Of a stretch of DNA of 64,000 nt, positions 8,859 to 17,751 are shown piece by piece. Position 1 is the first letter of the stretch. The number at the start of each line of letters is the position of its first letter. Made by a program: the position numbers and the translations under genes. Under the pieces are notes generated by a model, which made no database searches, was not told the DNA's origin, and saw nothing but the letters and a program-made list of their open reading frames with translations. Source of the stretch: Eilatimonas milleporae (lineage in GTDB: Bacteria; Pseudomonadota; Alphaproteobacteria; Sphingomonadales; Kordiimonadaceae). The DNA is taken from the NCBI RefSeq assembly GCF_003688555.1, contig NZ_REFR01000013.1, forward strand, positions 124,001 through 188,000. Reading direction: 5' to 3'.

Positions 8859-9194
8859 ATGAAAAGATTTGGAATGTTAAAATATATTCTACCAATTTTT
8901 CTGATAATATTTGGATGCTCAACAATTAGCCCATGGCTGCGCGTCACAATCGAACCACAAGGCAATGGTGTTTACATGGCAAACATCATGGTCGATAGAA
9001 TGAAAAACATTGAGAATCAAAAGAAAGAATTAGAAAGACTGGGTTGGATTCGACAGAGAGTGGAAAAGAACGAAATATGCCCAAAAGGATATGAAATTAT
9101 AGATCGCGAAGTAATCCCCATCAAAACTGGACCAATACAAGTTTTCAGTAATTATTATATATATTATAAATTATCATGTTTAAAAATTGGATAA
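8859..9194 (+). CDS. Small AT-rich lipoprotein, unknown function
   Basis: A 111-residue protein if started at the ATG at 8859 (an in-frame GTG lies at 8850). Residues 1-20 form a lipoprotein signal: basic start MKRF, a hydrophobic stretch, and lipobox-like IFGC followed by STIS. The mature part has a charged helix (about 45-65) and no domain I recognise; it ends KLSCLKIG. Base and codon use are strongly AT-rich, unlike the GC-rich genes on both sides, so the gene was probably acquired horizontally. No neighbours within several hundred bases suggest a role. Confidence 0.6.
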   Translation: MKRFGMLKYILPIFLIIFGCSTISPWLRVTIEPQGNGVYMANIMVDRMKNIENQKKELERLGWIRQRVEKNEICPKGYEIIDREVIPIKTGPIQVFSNYYIYYKLSCLKIG

Positions 9195-9634
9195 ATTCAA
9201 TGTTAAATTTTGAAATAAATTATTAATCGAAAAAATTTATTATCATGGAACAAAGGAATAAATAAATCACAGAAAACTTTGCACATTAGTCTATGATAAT
9301 TACTCGATTAGAAGATTGAATTCACAAACAGGTGTAGAGGGCAAATATCAATTCGTATTGACGCTAAGGAAATCTCATTCAACCTTGTTCATAGACAATT
9401 ACCAAGACCCAAGTACAATTGAATTTATATAGATAGACACACCGAGCCAGTGCTTCCCATTCATATAAATATGCTCACAACTTATCCCTCTTGGTGCAAA
9501 TTTGGTGCACAGAGCATAGAAACATATGGCCACATATGGCAACATTTGAGAATTACGACCGAGAGGAAACCACCAAAATCACGCTTTTAATCAATGATTT
9601 AGCCACATATGGCCACATATGACAAAAAGGGTTT
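9195..9634. other. AT-rich non-coding stretch next to tRNA-Leu
   Basis: About 440 bases with very low GC in the first third and no credible gene. It contains a 17-bp direct repeat built on CATATG and two close copies of TTGGTGCA near 9491-9509. It abuts the 3' end of tRNA-Leu, a common integration site for islands. This could be the worn remnant of an integrated element, but no integrase gene is recognisable. Confidence 0.45.
9522..9621. repeat. 17-bp direct repeat containing paired CATATG
   Basis: The sequence acatatggccacatatg occurs at 9522-9538 and again at 9605-9621, 83 bp apart. Each copy carries two CATATG palindromes around GGCCA, so each is itself a near dyad. The function is unknown; an operator or recombination site is possible. 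Confidence 0.8.
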
Positions 9635-9722
9635 TGGTGCGGACGAGAAGACTCGAACTTCCACGGGCTCATCGCCCACAGCGACCTCAACGCTGCGCGT
9701 CTACCAATTCCGCCACGTCCGC
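9635..9722 (-). tRNA. tRNA-Leu(GAG)
   Basis: Read on the minus strand, the gene starts GCGGACG at 9722 and ends CGTCCGC, then A, then an encoded CCA at 9635-9637, giving a perfect 7-bp acceptor stem. The anticodon loop carries GAG, the extra arm is long as in class II tRNAs, and the T-arm has GTTCGAGTC. Total 88 nt with CCA. It lies at the border between the AT-rich patch and normal GC-rich DNA. Confidence 0.96.
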
Positions 9723-9856
9723 CTGATCGTGGCGTGGGGATAGCAAATTCGTATTTGCCCTGCAAGGGGATTATGGCGCATTCGGTACAGGGCTGTCGCA
9801 AAGATGGAACGGCGCAATAAATACATCCGCCGAAACAGGGGCAGGATCGCCAGGCC

Positions 9857-10093
9857 TTAAACCTGCAACTGGCTCATCATCCGGGTGATGGACACACCCA
9901 CTTTGTCACCGACGATCATCACTTCGCCCCGGGCGATCAGTTCGCCGTTTGCATAGACCCAGCATTCGTCCTCATGACGGGCATCCAGGTCAATCACGGC
10001 GCCCCGGCCCATCTTCAGCAACTGGCGGATCGGCATATGGGACCGGCCCAGCACAACTGTGATTTCAACGGTAACTCGATTGACGGCTTCCAC
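9857..10093 (-). CDS. Short SpoA/FliN-like surface-presentation protein
   Basis: A protein of 78 residues from a GTG at 10093 that has AGAGG 6 nt upstream. A longer frame to 10255 exists, but its extra part is basic, low-complexity and antisense to the lipB leader. The sequence matches the SpoA domain found at the C-terminus of the FliN/YscQ family: VTVEITVVLGRSHMPIRQLLKMGRGAVIDLD, then DECWVYANGELIARGEVMIVGDKVGVSIT. FliN forms part of the flagellar C-ring switch. Here the gene stands alone between tRNA-Leu and lipB with no flagellar neighbours, so it is either a dispersed fliN or a lone SpoA-domain protein. Confidence 0.85.
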   Translation of the reverse strand: MEAVNRVTVEITVVLGRSHMPIRQLLKMGRGAVIDLDARHEDECWVYANGELIARGEVMIVGDKVGVSITRMMSQLQV

Positions 10094-10253
10094 AATGTCC
10101 CTCTTTTCCGGGCTCTTATGGTTTTCCCCACATGTCCCTGCATAGAACAATCGCGGGGGTCTGTCCAAAAAAAGCCTGCGCGGTTCCGGTTTCCTTGATG
10201 ATTTGCACCGGTTTTTCTTGGGTTTGCGGTCGGACGGCATTATATGCCGTGGC

Positions 10254-10982
10254 ATGACCGTGCATGAAAACAGCCTGGAATGGCGGATCAGCGATAGCCT
10301 CGTGTCTTATCCGGATGCGCTGGAAACAATGGAACGCCGCGTCGCGGCCATTCGGGCGGACGAGGCCAGCGAGCTTGTCTGGTTGCTGGAACACCCCCCC
10401 CTTTACACCGCAGGCACCAGTGCCCGGCCCTCGGACCTGAAAGACCCGCACCGGTTTCCCGTTTATGACGCCGGTCGCGGCGGACAATATACCTATCACG
10501 GCCCCGGTCAGCGTGTCGGGTATTTCATGCTGGATCTGCGCCGACGCGGTAAGGATGTACGCTGTTTCGTTCATCATCTGGAAGAAGTGATGATCAGAAC
10601 CGTCGGTGCTTTCGGTGTTACGGCGGAACGGCGCGCCGGCCGTGTGGGCGTGTGGGTCACACGCCCCGGCGGTGTGGAAGAGAAAATCGGCGCGATCGGC
10701 GTGCGCGTGCGCAAGTGGGTGACCTTTCACGGGCTGGCGCTGAATGTGGACCCGGATCTCAGCCATTTTGGCGGCATTGTCCCATGCGGCATCGCCGACC
10801 ACGGGGTCACCAGCCTGGCGGCTTTGGGATTGCCCGTCACGATGGATGATGTGGATGTGGTGCTGCGCCAGACTTTTGACGATATTTTCGGTATCGAGGC
10901 GCGGCCCATGCCGGAAGTCTGCGCGCAGGATGCCGCCCCGGACCCCTCACCGGAAACAACGCATCCTGTCTTTCAGATCTGA
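10254..10982 (+). CDS. lipB: Octanoyl-[acyl carrier protein]:protein octanoyltransferase
   Basis: LipB transfers octanoate from acyl carrier protein to lipoyl domains, the first step of lipoate assembly in the cytoplasm. The protein has 242 residues from an ATG at 10254; an in-frame start at 10203 adds an unlikely basic extension. Visible signatures are [11 protein letters not shown], the catalytic Lys in [11 protein letters not shown], and the catalytic Cys in [14 protein letters not shown]. The C-terminus carries a short acidic, Pro-rich tail. It is divergent from the SpoA/FliN-like gene and convergent with acyP. Confidence 0.96.
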   Translation: MTVHENSLEWRISDSLVSYPDALETMERRVAAIRADEASELVWLLEHPPLYTAGTSARPSDLKDPHRFPVYDAGRGGQYTYHGPGQRVGYFMLDLRRRGKDVRCFVHHLEEVMIRTVGAFGVTAERRAGRVGVWVTRPGGVEEKIGAIGVRVRKWVTFHGLALNVDPDLSHFGGIVPCGIADHGVTSLAALGLPVTMDDVDVVLRQTFDDIFGIEARPMPEVCAQDAAPDPSPETTHPVFQI

Positions 10983-11009
10983 CTGTACAGGACTTGCCGG
11001 ATTGGGCTG

Positions 11010-11294
11010 TCAGACTGTCGGTTTGATATCGAAACGGGCAGCCGTCAGGCCTTTGGCCGGTTCTGCCGTTACCGTGTCGACCGCGGCCAACGTAGGCCCG
11101 TTGTGGCAGGCGGCGATCATCTTATCGACATCATCGCGGGAACCGACGAACAGGGCCTCGACACTGCTGTCCTGCCGATTGCGCACCCATCCGTGCAGAT
11201 CGCGGGATTTTGCCTGAGACGCCACCCAGGCACGATAACTGACCCCTTGAACCCGCCCGGTGATGCACACCCGTACCGCTGTCCTTTCCCCCAT
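11010..11294 (-). CDS. acyP: Acylphosphatase
   Basis: A 94-residue cytoplasmic enzyme that hydrolyses acyl-phosphates such as carbamoyl- or acetyl-phosphate. The ATG at 11294 gives the usual family length; the frame extends to 11336 inside the upstream gene. The signature VRVCITGRVQGVSYRAW contains the phosphate-binding loop and catalytic Arg, and GWVRNRQD supplies the conserved Asn. The gene starts 10 nt after the stop of the argE-like gene, so it is probably the last cistron of the pccB-pccA-argE transcript. Confidence 0.95.
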   Translation of the reverse strand: MGERTAVRVCITGRVQGVSYRAWVASQAKSRDLHGWVRNRQDSSVEALFVGSRDDVDKMIAACHNGPTLAAVDTVTAEPAKGLTAARFDIKPTV

Positions 11295-11304
11295 GTCCGC
11301 TGTC

Positions 11305-12516
11305 CTATTCCTTGCCGCCCGACAGGGCCCGACCAACCCGTTTCATAAAGTGGCAGCATGCCGCCAGCTGATCGAGCGTGACATATTCGTCCGGTTTGTG
11401 GGCCTGGGCAATATCGCCGGGACCGCAGACAACCGTCGGGCAATCCACAGCCTGAAAATGGCCGGCCTCGGTCCCGAAGGCGACAACGGTGGTCTCATTG
11501 CGCTGCGCCAGCCACAATGCAAGTGATTGGCCGTCCGTGCCCGGTTCCGCCATCAATGGCGGTAAATAGGCCCAGCGCTGCGTTTGCACACCCTCGGATA
11601 TCCCCTGTGCCGCCATCCCCGGCAGCACGGCCGCCGTGACATGGGCGGTAAAAGCGTTCAACACGCGCGATCCGTCCTCACCGGGCAGAACTCTCTGGTC
11701 CCAGTCGAACCAGCAGTTTTCGGGAACAATATTGAAGGCGAGCCCCCCTTCGACGCGCCCCACATTGATGGTGGTATATGGTGGGTCGAACATGTCGTTC
11801 CGGGGGCCATGATCCGCCTCCCACGTCGCCATATCGGTCAATTTGCCGATCAGGCCGGCGGCAATCGCCACCGCATTGACGCCGTCCGGTGTTCGGCTGG
11901 AATGCGCGGCCCGTCCGGTAACAGTGGTCCGGTAGACATGCTGCCCCTTGTGCGCGGCGGCCACCTGCATCGATGTCGGCTCCCCCACGATCACAAGGCG
12001 CGGCGCGGCAACATGGTCCTTCAGAACCGGCGCCAGCGACTGAATGCCCAGACACCCCACTTCCTCGTCATGGGTCAGGACCAGATGCACCGGTGCATTC
12101 AGGGCCAGTTTGGCAAAATACGGCACAAATGCCAGCGCCACGGCAAGGAATCCTTTCATGTCCGCCGTGCCCCGGCCATAAAGACGGCCGTCCCGTTCGC
12201 TCAGAATGAACGGGTCGCTGGACCAGTCCTGCCCGGTCACCGGTACGACATCGGTATGACCGGACAAAACGATGCCGCCGGCCGCATCCGGACCGATTGA
12301 AGCCGTCAGGTTGGCTTTCGTGGCCTCGGCATTGAACTGAAGGCGCGCGCTGACGCCGTGGGCGTCCAGATAGGTCTCGACAAAACGGATCAGGTCCAGA
12401 TTTGACAGATGGCTGGTGGTATCGAAGGCCACCAGCCGGCCCAAGAGACCGCGGGCAGCGGTCATATAACCGGCGATGTCGCCGGCTACGCCGCCTGCAT
12501 CCCCCTCCAGTGTCAC
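11305..12516 (-). CDS. argE: Acetylornithine deacetylase, M20 family
   Basis: A 403-residue zinc amidohydrolase that would convert N-acetylornithine to ornithine in arginine synthesis. The metal-site motifs are LSGHTDVVPV, GRGTADMKGF, THDEEVGCLG and VGEPTS, in the order typical of ArgE-type M20 enzymes. Near the C-terminus, AFGTEAGHFQ and CGPGDIAQAHKPDE match the ArgE branch. The GTG start at 12516 overlaps the TGA of pccA (GTGA), so translation is probably coupled. Other M20 peptidases or deacylases are possible, but the ArgE signature is good. Confidence 0.88.
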   Translation of the reverse strand: MTLEGDAGGVAGDIAGYMTAARGLLGRLVAFDTTSHLSNLDLIRFVETYLDAHGVSARLQFNAEATKANLTASIGPDAAGGIVLSGHTDVVPVTGQDWSSDPFILSERDGRLYGRGTADMKGFLAVALAFVPYFAKLALNAPVHLVLTHDEEVGCLGIQSLAPVLKDHVAAPRLVIVGEPTSMQVAAAHKGQHVYRTTVTGRAAHSSRTPDGVNAVAIAAGLIGKLTDMATWEADHGPRNDMFDPPYTTINVGRVEGGLAFNIVPENCWFDWDQRVLPGEDGSRVLNAFTAHVTAAVLPGMAAQGISEGVQTQRWAYLPPLMAEPGTDGQSLALWLAQRNETTVVAFGTEAGHFQAVDCPTVVCGPGDIAQAHKPDEYVTLDQLAACCHFMKRVGRALSGGKE

Positions 12517-14513
12517 GCGGCCTCGCTCTCAAACTCCAGGATCACCGCATCCACCGCCAGACTGTCACCGGGCGCGGCCCGCACTTCCTTGACCACGGCA
12601 TCCTTTTCGGCCTTGAGAATATTTTCCATCTTCATCGCCTCGATCACGGCCAGCGCCTGACCGGCCTTGACCTCATCCCCGGCTTTCACCGAGACCGAGA
12701 CAACAAGCCCCGGCATAGGACACAGCAGATACCGGCTGGTGTCGATGGCGGCCTTTTCAGGCATCATGGCGTTCAATTCCGCCGCGCGCTCACTCAAGAC
12801 CCTGACGCAGCGGGTCACACCGTCGGTCGACAATGTGAAACCAAGCGTTTCCCGTTCCACCTCGATCGCATGCGATATACCGTCTATCTCCGCCCGTAAT
12901 ATGGGTTCGCCGGGACGCCAGTCCGTCTTGAGGATGTGCCTGACGTCATTCAACATCACGACGGCATGATCCTCATAGGGGAACACTTCGGACCGGGTCG
13001 CTTCCTCTCCATCCAGTGACACACACCAGATGCGGGCCTGCGGGCCGCTGCGGTCACTGATTTTGCCTTCAATCTGTGTCGCCCTGGAAACATGCACCGC
13101 GTTCACAAAGACGGCTGAGGCCAGCATGGCGGTCCGTACCTCATCGCTGACGGGCCCGCCATTGAAGCCATCCGGATATTCCTCGGCGATAAAGGCGGTG
13201 GTCATATCCCCGCTCTGGAAACGGGGGTGCGCCATCAGCGCGGACAGGAACGGAATATTATGGGCGATACCGCGTATAAAATACTCATCCAGCACCTGGC
13301 GCTGTGCCGCGATGGCCTCATCCCGGGTGGCGCCCGTGGTCACCAGCTTGGCGATCATGGGATCATAAAACATGGAAATTTCGGCGCCTTCATAAACACC
13401 TGTATCCACGCGGACATGCGCATTTTCCTGCGGGGGCCGATACCGGGTCAGTCGCCCGATGGAGGGCAGGAACCCCCGGAACGGATCCTCCGCATAGACG
13501 CGGGTCTCGATCGACCATCCGTTTAGGCGCACATCCTTCTGGGCCAGTTCCAGTTTTTCGCCCGCCGCGATCCTCAGCATCTGTTCCACCAGGTCGATAC
13601 CCGTGACCTGCTCCGTCACGGGATGCTCCACCTGAAGGCGGGTGTTCATTTCCAGAAAGTAGAAATTCTTGTGCTTGTCGACGATGAACTCGACCGTGCC
13701 GGCACTGGTATAGCCGACCGCCTTCGACAGGGCGACAGCCTGCTCGCCCATGGCCTTGCGCGTGGCCTCATCCAGAAACGGGCTGGGCGCCTCTTCCACC
13801 ACCTTCTGGTGACGGCGTTGGATGGAGCATTCGCGTTCTCCCAGATACAGGGCCGTCCCGTGGGCATCCGCCAGGACCTGTATTTCGATGTGGCGCGGCT
13901 CCTCGACAAATTTTTCGACGAACACACGGTCATCGGCAAAGGAAGAGCGGGCTTCATTCTGCGCGGACACGAAGCCTTCCTTGGCTTCCTGGACCGTGTA
14001 GGCAATCCGCATGCCCTTGCCGCCGCCCCCGGCGGATGCTTTCAGCATCACGGGAAAGCCGATGCTTTCGGCAATTTTCGCCGCTTCCTCCGCGTCTGCG
14101 ATGATGCCCATATGCCCCGGCACGGTGGAGACACCGGCATCGGCCGCGATCTTCTTGGATGTGATCTTGTCGCCCATGGCCTCGATCGCCTTGGCCGGCG
14201 GACCGATAAAGGCGACGCCTTCCTTGGACAGGCGCTCGACAAATTCCGCCTTTTCCGACAGGAAACCATATCCCGGATGGACGGCTTCGGCCCCGGTCTC
14301 CTTGCAGGCCGCGACAATCTTGTCGATCACCAGATAACTTTCCGCCGCCGCCGGAGCCCCGATGAAAACAGCCTCGTCCGCCATGTCCACATGCAGGGCA
14401 TCGGCATCCGCCTCGGAATACACCGCCACGGTCCTGATTCCCATACGCCGTGCCGTCTTGATAACCCGGCAGGCGATTTCCCCCCTATTGGCGATCAGGA
14501 TTTTCTTGAACAT
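12513..14513 (-). CDS. pccA: Propionyl-CoA (acyl-CoA) carboxylase alpha subunit: biotin carboxylase-BCCP
   Basis: A 666-residue subunit that carboxylates biotin with ATP and bicarbonate and carries the biotin. Together with PccB it makes methylmalonyl-CoA from propionyl-CoA. It starts at MFKKILIANRGEIACR (ATG at 14513); a longer frame to 14657 is non-coding-like. Visible features are the ATP-grasp loop KASAGGGGKGMR, LQVEHPVTEQVTGIDLVE, and the biotin attachment site EAMKMEN near the C-terminus with the usual spacing of about 35 residues from the end. The start overlaps the preceding small membrane-protein gene by 29 nt. Confidence 0.93.
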   Translation of the reverse strand: MFKKILIANRGEIACRVIKTARRMGIRTVAVYSEADADALHVDMADEAVFIGAPAAAESYLVIDKIVAACKETGAEAVHPGYGFLSEKAEFVERLSKEGVAFIGPPAKAIEAMGDKITSKKIAADAGVSTVPGHMGIIADAEEAAKIAESIGFPVMLKASAGGGGKGMRIAYTVQEAKEGFVSAQNEARSSFADDRVFVEKFVEEPRHIEIQVLADAHGTALYLGERECSIQRRHQKVVEEAPSPFLDEATRKAMGEQAVALSKAVGYTSAGTVEFIVDKHKNFYFLEMNTRLQVEHPVTEQVTGIDLVEQMLRIAAGEKLELAQKDVRLNGWSIETRVYAEDPFRGFLPSIGRLTRYRPPQENAHVRVDTGVYEGAEISMFYDPMIAKLVTTGATRDEAIAAQRQVLDEYFIRGIAHNIPFLSALMAHPRFQSGDMTTAFIAEEYPDGFNGGPVSDEVRTAMLASAVFVNAVHVSRATQIEGKISDRSGPQARIWCVSLDGEEATRSEVFPYEDHAVVMLNDVRHILKTDWRPGEPILRAEIDGISHAIEVERETLGFTLSTDGVTRCVRVLSERAAELNAMMPEKAAIDTSRYLLCPMPGLVVSVSVKAGDEVKAGQALAVIEAMKMENILKAEKDAVVKEVRAAPGDSLAVDAVILEFESEAA

Positions 14514-14784
14514 CCTCGTCCTCCTCCCGGTCTCTATACTGATAACTGCGCTGTTCCTGTTTGTGGCGGGCCCGAACCCCGGCAAGAACCCAGACCATCC
14601 CCAGAACAAAGACCAGCACCCAGAAAATAATACGATGCACGCCCTCGGCCGCGACAAACATCATCGCCAGTCCCAGCCCGACGGCGGACCCCAGAACGAA
14701 GCCGTTCAAAAAAGCGGCCTTGCGGCCCTCGCTCGCGGCGGGGCCGACCTGCTTTTCCAAATCCTTCGGCAGCGGCGGGGCCAT
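14485..14784 (-). CDS. Small two-helix membrane protein between pccB and pccA
   Basis: A 99-residue protein from an ATG at 14784 with AAGG upstream; a TTG at 14814 is an alternative. It has a charged N-terminus (PPLPKDLEKQVGP), two closely spaced hydrophobic helices (about residues 28-47 and 52-69), and a strongly charged, Gln/Arg/Glu/Asp-rich tail. I recognise no family. It lies inside the carboxylase operon and its 3' end overlaps the pccA start, so it should be co-expressed with both subunits. It is roughly the size of the small membrane subunits of sodium-pump decarboxylases but has no visible similarity to them, so I assign no function. Confidence 0.75.
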   Translation of the reverse strand: MAPPLPKDLEKQVGPAASEGRKAAFLNGFVLGSAVGLGLAMMFVAAEGVHRIIFWVLVFVLGMVWVLAGVRARHKQEQRSYQYRDREEDEDVQENPDRQ

Positions 14785-14818
14785 TGCTTCCCTTACCGTT
14801 TCGTTTTGAAACAATGCG

Positions 14819-16351
14819 TTAAAGCGGGATATTGTCGTGTTTTTTCCACGGGTTGGAGAGCGTCTTGTTCTCCAGCATCTTCAACCCGCGAATGATGCGC
14901 TTGCGCGTATTGTGGGGCAGGATCACCTCATCCAGAAAACCGCGCTGGGCCGCCACAAACGGGTTGGCGAAAAGATCCTCATAGCGCTTGGTATGTTCGG
15001 CCAGCTTATCCGGATCGTCCCGGTCCTTGCGATACAGGATCTCCACCGCGCCCTTGGCGCCCATCACGGCGATTTCGGCGCTCGGCCACGCATAGTTCAG
15101 ATCGCCGCGCAGATGCTTGGACGCCATCACGTCATAGGCCCCGCCGTAAGCCTTGCGGGTGATGACGGTGATTTTGGGCACCGTCGCCTCCCCATAGGCA
15201 AACAGCAGCTTTGCGCCATGCTTGATAATGCCGCCATATTCCTGCGCCGTACCGGGCAGAAAGCCGGGCACATCGACCAGCGTGATGATGGGAATGTTGA
15301 AACAGTCGCAAAACCGCACGAACCGGGCGGCTTTCTTGGAGCTGTTGATGTCCAGACAGCCGGCCAGAACCATGGGCTGGTTGGCGATGATACCCACCGG
15401 CGCACCGTCCATACGTGCCAGACCGGTGATAATGTTCTGGGCGTGATTGGGCTTCAGCTCGAAGAAGTCCCCCTCGTCCACCAGTTTCTCGATGACCTCG
15501 TGCATGTCATACGGCTTGTTCGGGTTGGACGGCACGACAGTGTCGAGGGACATTTCCACCCGCTCCGCACTGTCGAAACTGGGACGTTTCGGCGCCTGTT
15601 CACGATTGTTCAGCGGCAGGAAATCGAAAAACCGCCGCAGTTCGGCAAGCGCCACGACGTCATTCTCAAAGGATTTGTCGGCCACGCCGGACTTTGTGGT
15701 GTGGGTGATGGCGCCGCCCAGCTCTTCCTGCGTCACCACCTCGTTCGTCACGGTTTTCACCACATCCGGCCCGGTGACGAACATGTAGGATGTATCCTCG
15801 ACCATGAAGATGAAGTCCGTCATCGCAGGCGAATAAACAGCCCCGCCCGCGCACGGTCCCATGATCATGGAAATCTGGGGAATCACGCCGGAGGCCAGAA
15901 CATTCTGCTGAAACACGTCGGCATAACCGCCCAGGGCCGCCACCCCTTCCTGAATGCGGGCGCCGCCGCTGTCGTTCAGGCCGATGACGGGCGCGCCTGT
16001 TTTCATCGCCATATCCATGATCTTCAAAATCTTGTTGGCATGCGTCTCTGACAGGGATCCGCCGAAAACGGTAAAATCCTGGGAAAAGACATAGACCAGA
16101 CGCCCGTTGATCGTGCCTGAGCCCACCACGACACCGTCGCCGGGAAACTTGGTTTTTCCCATGTCGAAGTCGGTGCAGCGGTGTTCGACGAAGGTGTCGT
16201 ATTCCTCGAAACTGTCATCGTCGAGCAGAAGGTCGATCCGTTCTCGCGCGGTCAGCTTGCCCCGGGCATGCTGGGCCTCGATACGCTTTTCACCGCCGCC
16301 CAGACGCGCCTTCGCGCGTCGGCGTTCCAACTCTTCCAACACTTCTTTCAC
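14819..16351 (-). CDS. pccB: Propionyl-CoA (acyl-CoA) carboxylase beta subunit (carboxyltransferase)
   Basis: A 510-residue carboxyltransferase from a GTG at 16351 that has GGGAGGG 7 nt upstream and gives the usual family length; an in-frame ATG at 16375 is the alternative. It transfers carboxyl from biotin on PccA to propionyl-CoA. Typical segments are [20 protein letters not shown] near the start, [39 protein letters not shown], and [11 protein letters not shown] toward the C-terminus. It is the first gene of the pccB-membrane protein-pccA-argE-acyP run. Confidence 0.94.
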   Translation of the reverse strand: MKEVLEELERRRAKARLGGGEKRIEAQHARGKLTARERIDLLLDDDSFEEYDTFVEHRCTDFDMGKTKFPGDGVVVGSGTINGRLVYVFSQDFTVFGGSLSETHANKILKIMDMAMKTGAPVIGLNDSGGARIQEGVAALGGYADVFQQNVLASGVIPQISMIMGPCAGGAVYSPAMTDFIFMVEDTSYMFVTGPDVVKTVTNEVVTQEELGGAITHTTKSGVADKSFENDVVALAELRRFFDFLPLNNREQAPKRPSFDSAERVEMSLDTVVPSNPNKPYDMHEVIEKLVDEGDFFELKPNHAQNIITGLARMDGAPVGIIANQPMVLAGCLDINSSKKAARFVRFCDCFNIPIITLVDVPGFLPGTAQEYGGIIKHGAKLLFAYGEATVPKITVITRKAYGGAYDVMASKHLRGDLNYAWPSAEIAVMGAKGAVEILYRKDRDDPDKLAEHTKRYEDLFANPFVAAQRGFLDEVILPHNTRKRIIRGLKMLENKTLSNPWKKHDNIPL

Positions 16352-16495
16352 CTGGGGTCCCTCCCGAAGAGCCATATATGCGTTCGCGAAAGGGCCGGCT
16401 GTCACAGCCGGTGAAGTGCTTTGTTGCCCTCACCCCTCTGCGTGCAAACTGTCCCTTCATATCGGGAAATCCCGTCGAGGAAAAGACGTTCGTTC

Positions 16496-17209
16496 CTAAG
16501 GGTTTTGATTGCCTTCGGCGATCACCAGCCGGTCGAAGCGAAAAGCGGCCTCCACATCGGCCCGCCGGTGTGCCTCCACCGTTTCGGACTCGGCATCGCG
16601 GCCCCAGCTGTCCGCCTGAAAATCCTCGTCCACGCGGCTGGCGTCCCATATGGCGGCCATATCGCGGAAACCGGCCTGTGCCGCAAGGCCAAGCACCAGG
16701 GACCCAAGGCCGGACGTCAACCCGTGCAGCGCGGTCAGACGGAAAGAATCCAGCGCATCCACATGGCCGTATAATGCCGCCAGCGCATCCTCATTCTGGG
16801 TGACAGGCATGATCCCGTGCGTGATGACGAGCCGCGCCGACAATGCATCCGCCGCCCATTTCAGATACGGGTCCCACTGCCTGGATTGCAGCGCCACGAG
16901 ACTGTCGGGTTCTTCCGCGCGGTAACACAGCAGGTCGCTGGCACCGAATGCCGCAACCTCTGCCACCACATCATCGCGGTTGGGCGCCACACGGTCCAGC
17001 ACCGTATAGGCCAGACTGGTCAGCGGCATGGTGGCGGGTTCTATCCGCTCGCGCTGGGCGGCCCATTCCCCGGCCAGTGCACGTGCCAATGCGGAGGATG
17101 GCACACGCAGCGTTTCACCCGCAGGTGTCCGCACCACCCGCCCGTCCAGGGTCAGTTCAAAACCCCTATCCGAGCCCCGGGCCGCCACTTCCTTGTAAAA
17201 ACGCTTCAT
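16496..17209 (-). CDS. ATP12-family F1-ATPase assembly chaperone
   Basis: A 237-residue protein of the ATP12 family, which in mitochondria holds the F1 alpha subunit during ATP synthase assembly. Bacterial members are essentially alphaproteobacterial. The start MKRFYKEV and the segment FELTLDGRVVRTPAGETLRVPS are characteristic, as are EWAAQ, the central DLLCYRAEEP, and LHGLTSGLGSLVLGLA. It is the last gene of a minus-strand run crcB-rluC-HAD-membrane protein-ATP12, a context repeated in other alphaproteobacteria. It supports the taxonomic assignment of the window. Confidence 0.92.
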   Translation of the reverse strand: MKRFYKEVAARGSDRGFELTLDGRVVRTPAGETLRVPSSALARALAGEWAAQRERIEPATMPLTSLAYTVLDRVAPNRDDVVAEVAAFGASDLLCYRAEEPDSLVALQSRQWDPYLKWAADALSARLVITHGIMPVTQNEDALAALYGHVDALDSFRLTALHGLTSGLGSLVLGLAAQAGFRDMAAIWDASRVDEDFQADSWGRDAESETVEAHRRADVEAAFRFDRLVIAEGNQNP

Positions 17210-17235
17210 GACAGGCTTTCACTTCCCAAGGCAGG

Positions 17236-17751
17236 TCAGGCCGTTCGGTCACGGTCCTCACTGCTTTTATCCCCGGCTCCCGAATTCGGGAGTGACATGT
17301 CCGTGCCTGAAGCACCGCCTTTTTGTTTTTCCGCCTGCATCTGACGGGTCGCCTGCGCCAGTTGGCGGCGTGTGGCACGGGCCTGTTTGCGCCGGCTGTT
17401 CTGGCGTTTGGTGTCCGCTGCGGTATCGACCTTGAAACTGCCGGTAAAATGATACCCCTCATTCATATCCCGACCGTCATCCGGTTTCAGAACGACGTCA
17501 TGTCCCAGAAGGCGATTGCCGAGGCGGGGCACCCGGTAGCACAACAGCAGGGCAAGGGCAATCAGCACCAGGCTGACAATCAAAATGGCAAAAGGGGTCT
17601 GAGAGCCCATCGGCGACAGGCCAAGAATGGCATCCTCGTACAGATAGGCGGCCACCGCCAGGGCCGCAACCGCCGATGCCGCCACAAGAAACCCCCTGCG
17701 CGGTGTCAGCGCCTGATCGATGGGCCGATCTTTTGGCGTTTTAGAAATCAT
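17236..17751 (-). CDS. Two-helix membrane protein, unknown function
   Basis: A 171-residue protein with a short cytoplasmic start, a helix at about residues 20-42, a second at about 52-72, and a long hydrophilic tail rich in Arg, Gln, Lys and Ser (residues 110-171) that may form a helix. I do not recognise a family. Its ATG at 17751 overlaps the TGA of the HAD phosphatase gene (ATGA), so it is coupled to it, and the ATP12 chaperone follows after 26 nt. Conservation of this small gene beside ATP12 in relatives would be worth testing. Confidence 0.8.
   Translation of the reverse strand: MISKTPKDRPIDQALTPRRGFLVAASAVAALAVAAYLYEDAILGLSPMGSQTPFAILIVSLVLIALALLLCYRVPRLGNRLLGHDVVLKPDDGRDMNEGYHFTGSFKVDTAADTKRQNSRRKQARATRRQLAQATRQMQAEKQKGGASGTDMSLPNSGAGDKSSEDRDRTA

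Noticed and set aside
9481-9640. Possible integrase remnant or attachment site beside tRNA-Leu
   Set aside because: Only short repeats such as TTGGTGCA and CATATG are shared. No recombinase motif and no second copy of the tRNA end are visible in this window, so I did not annotate an att site.
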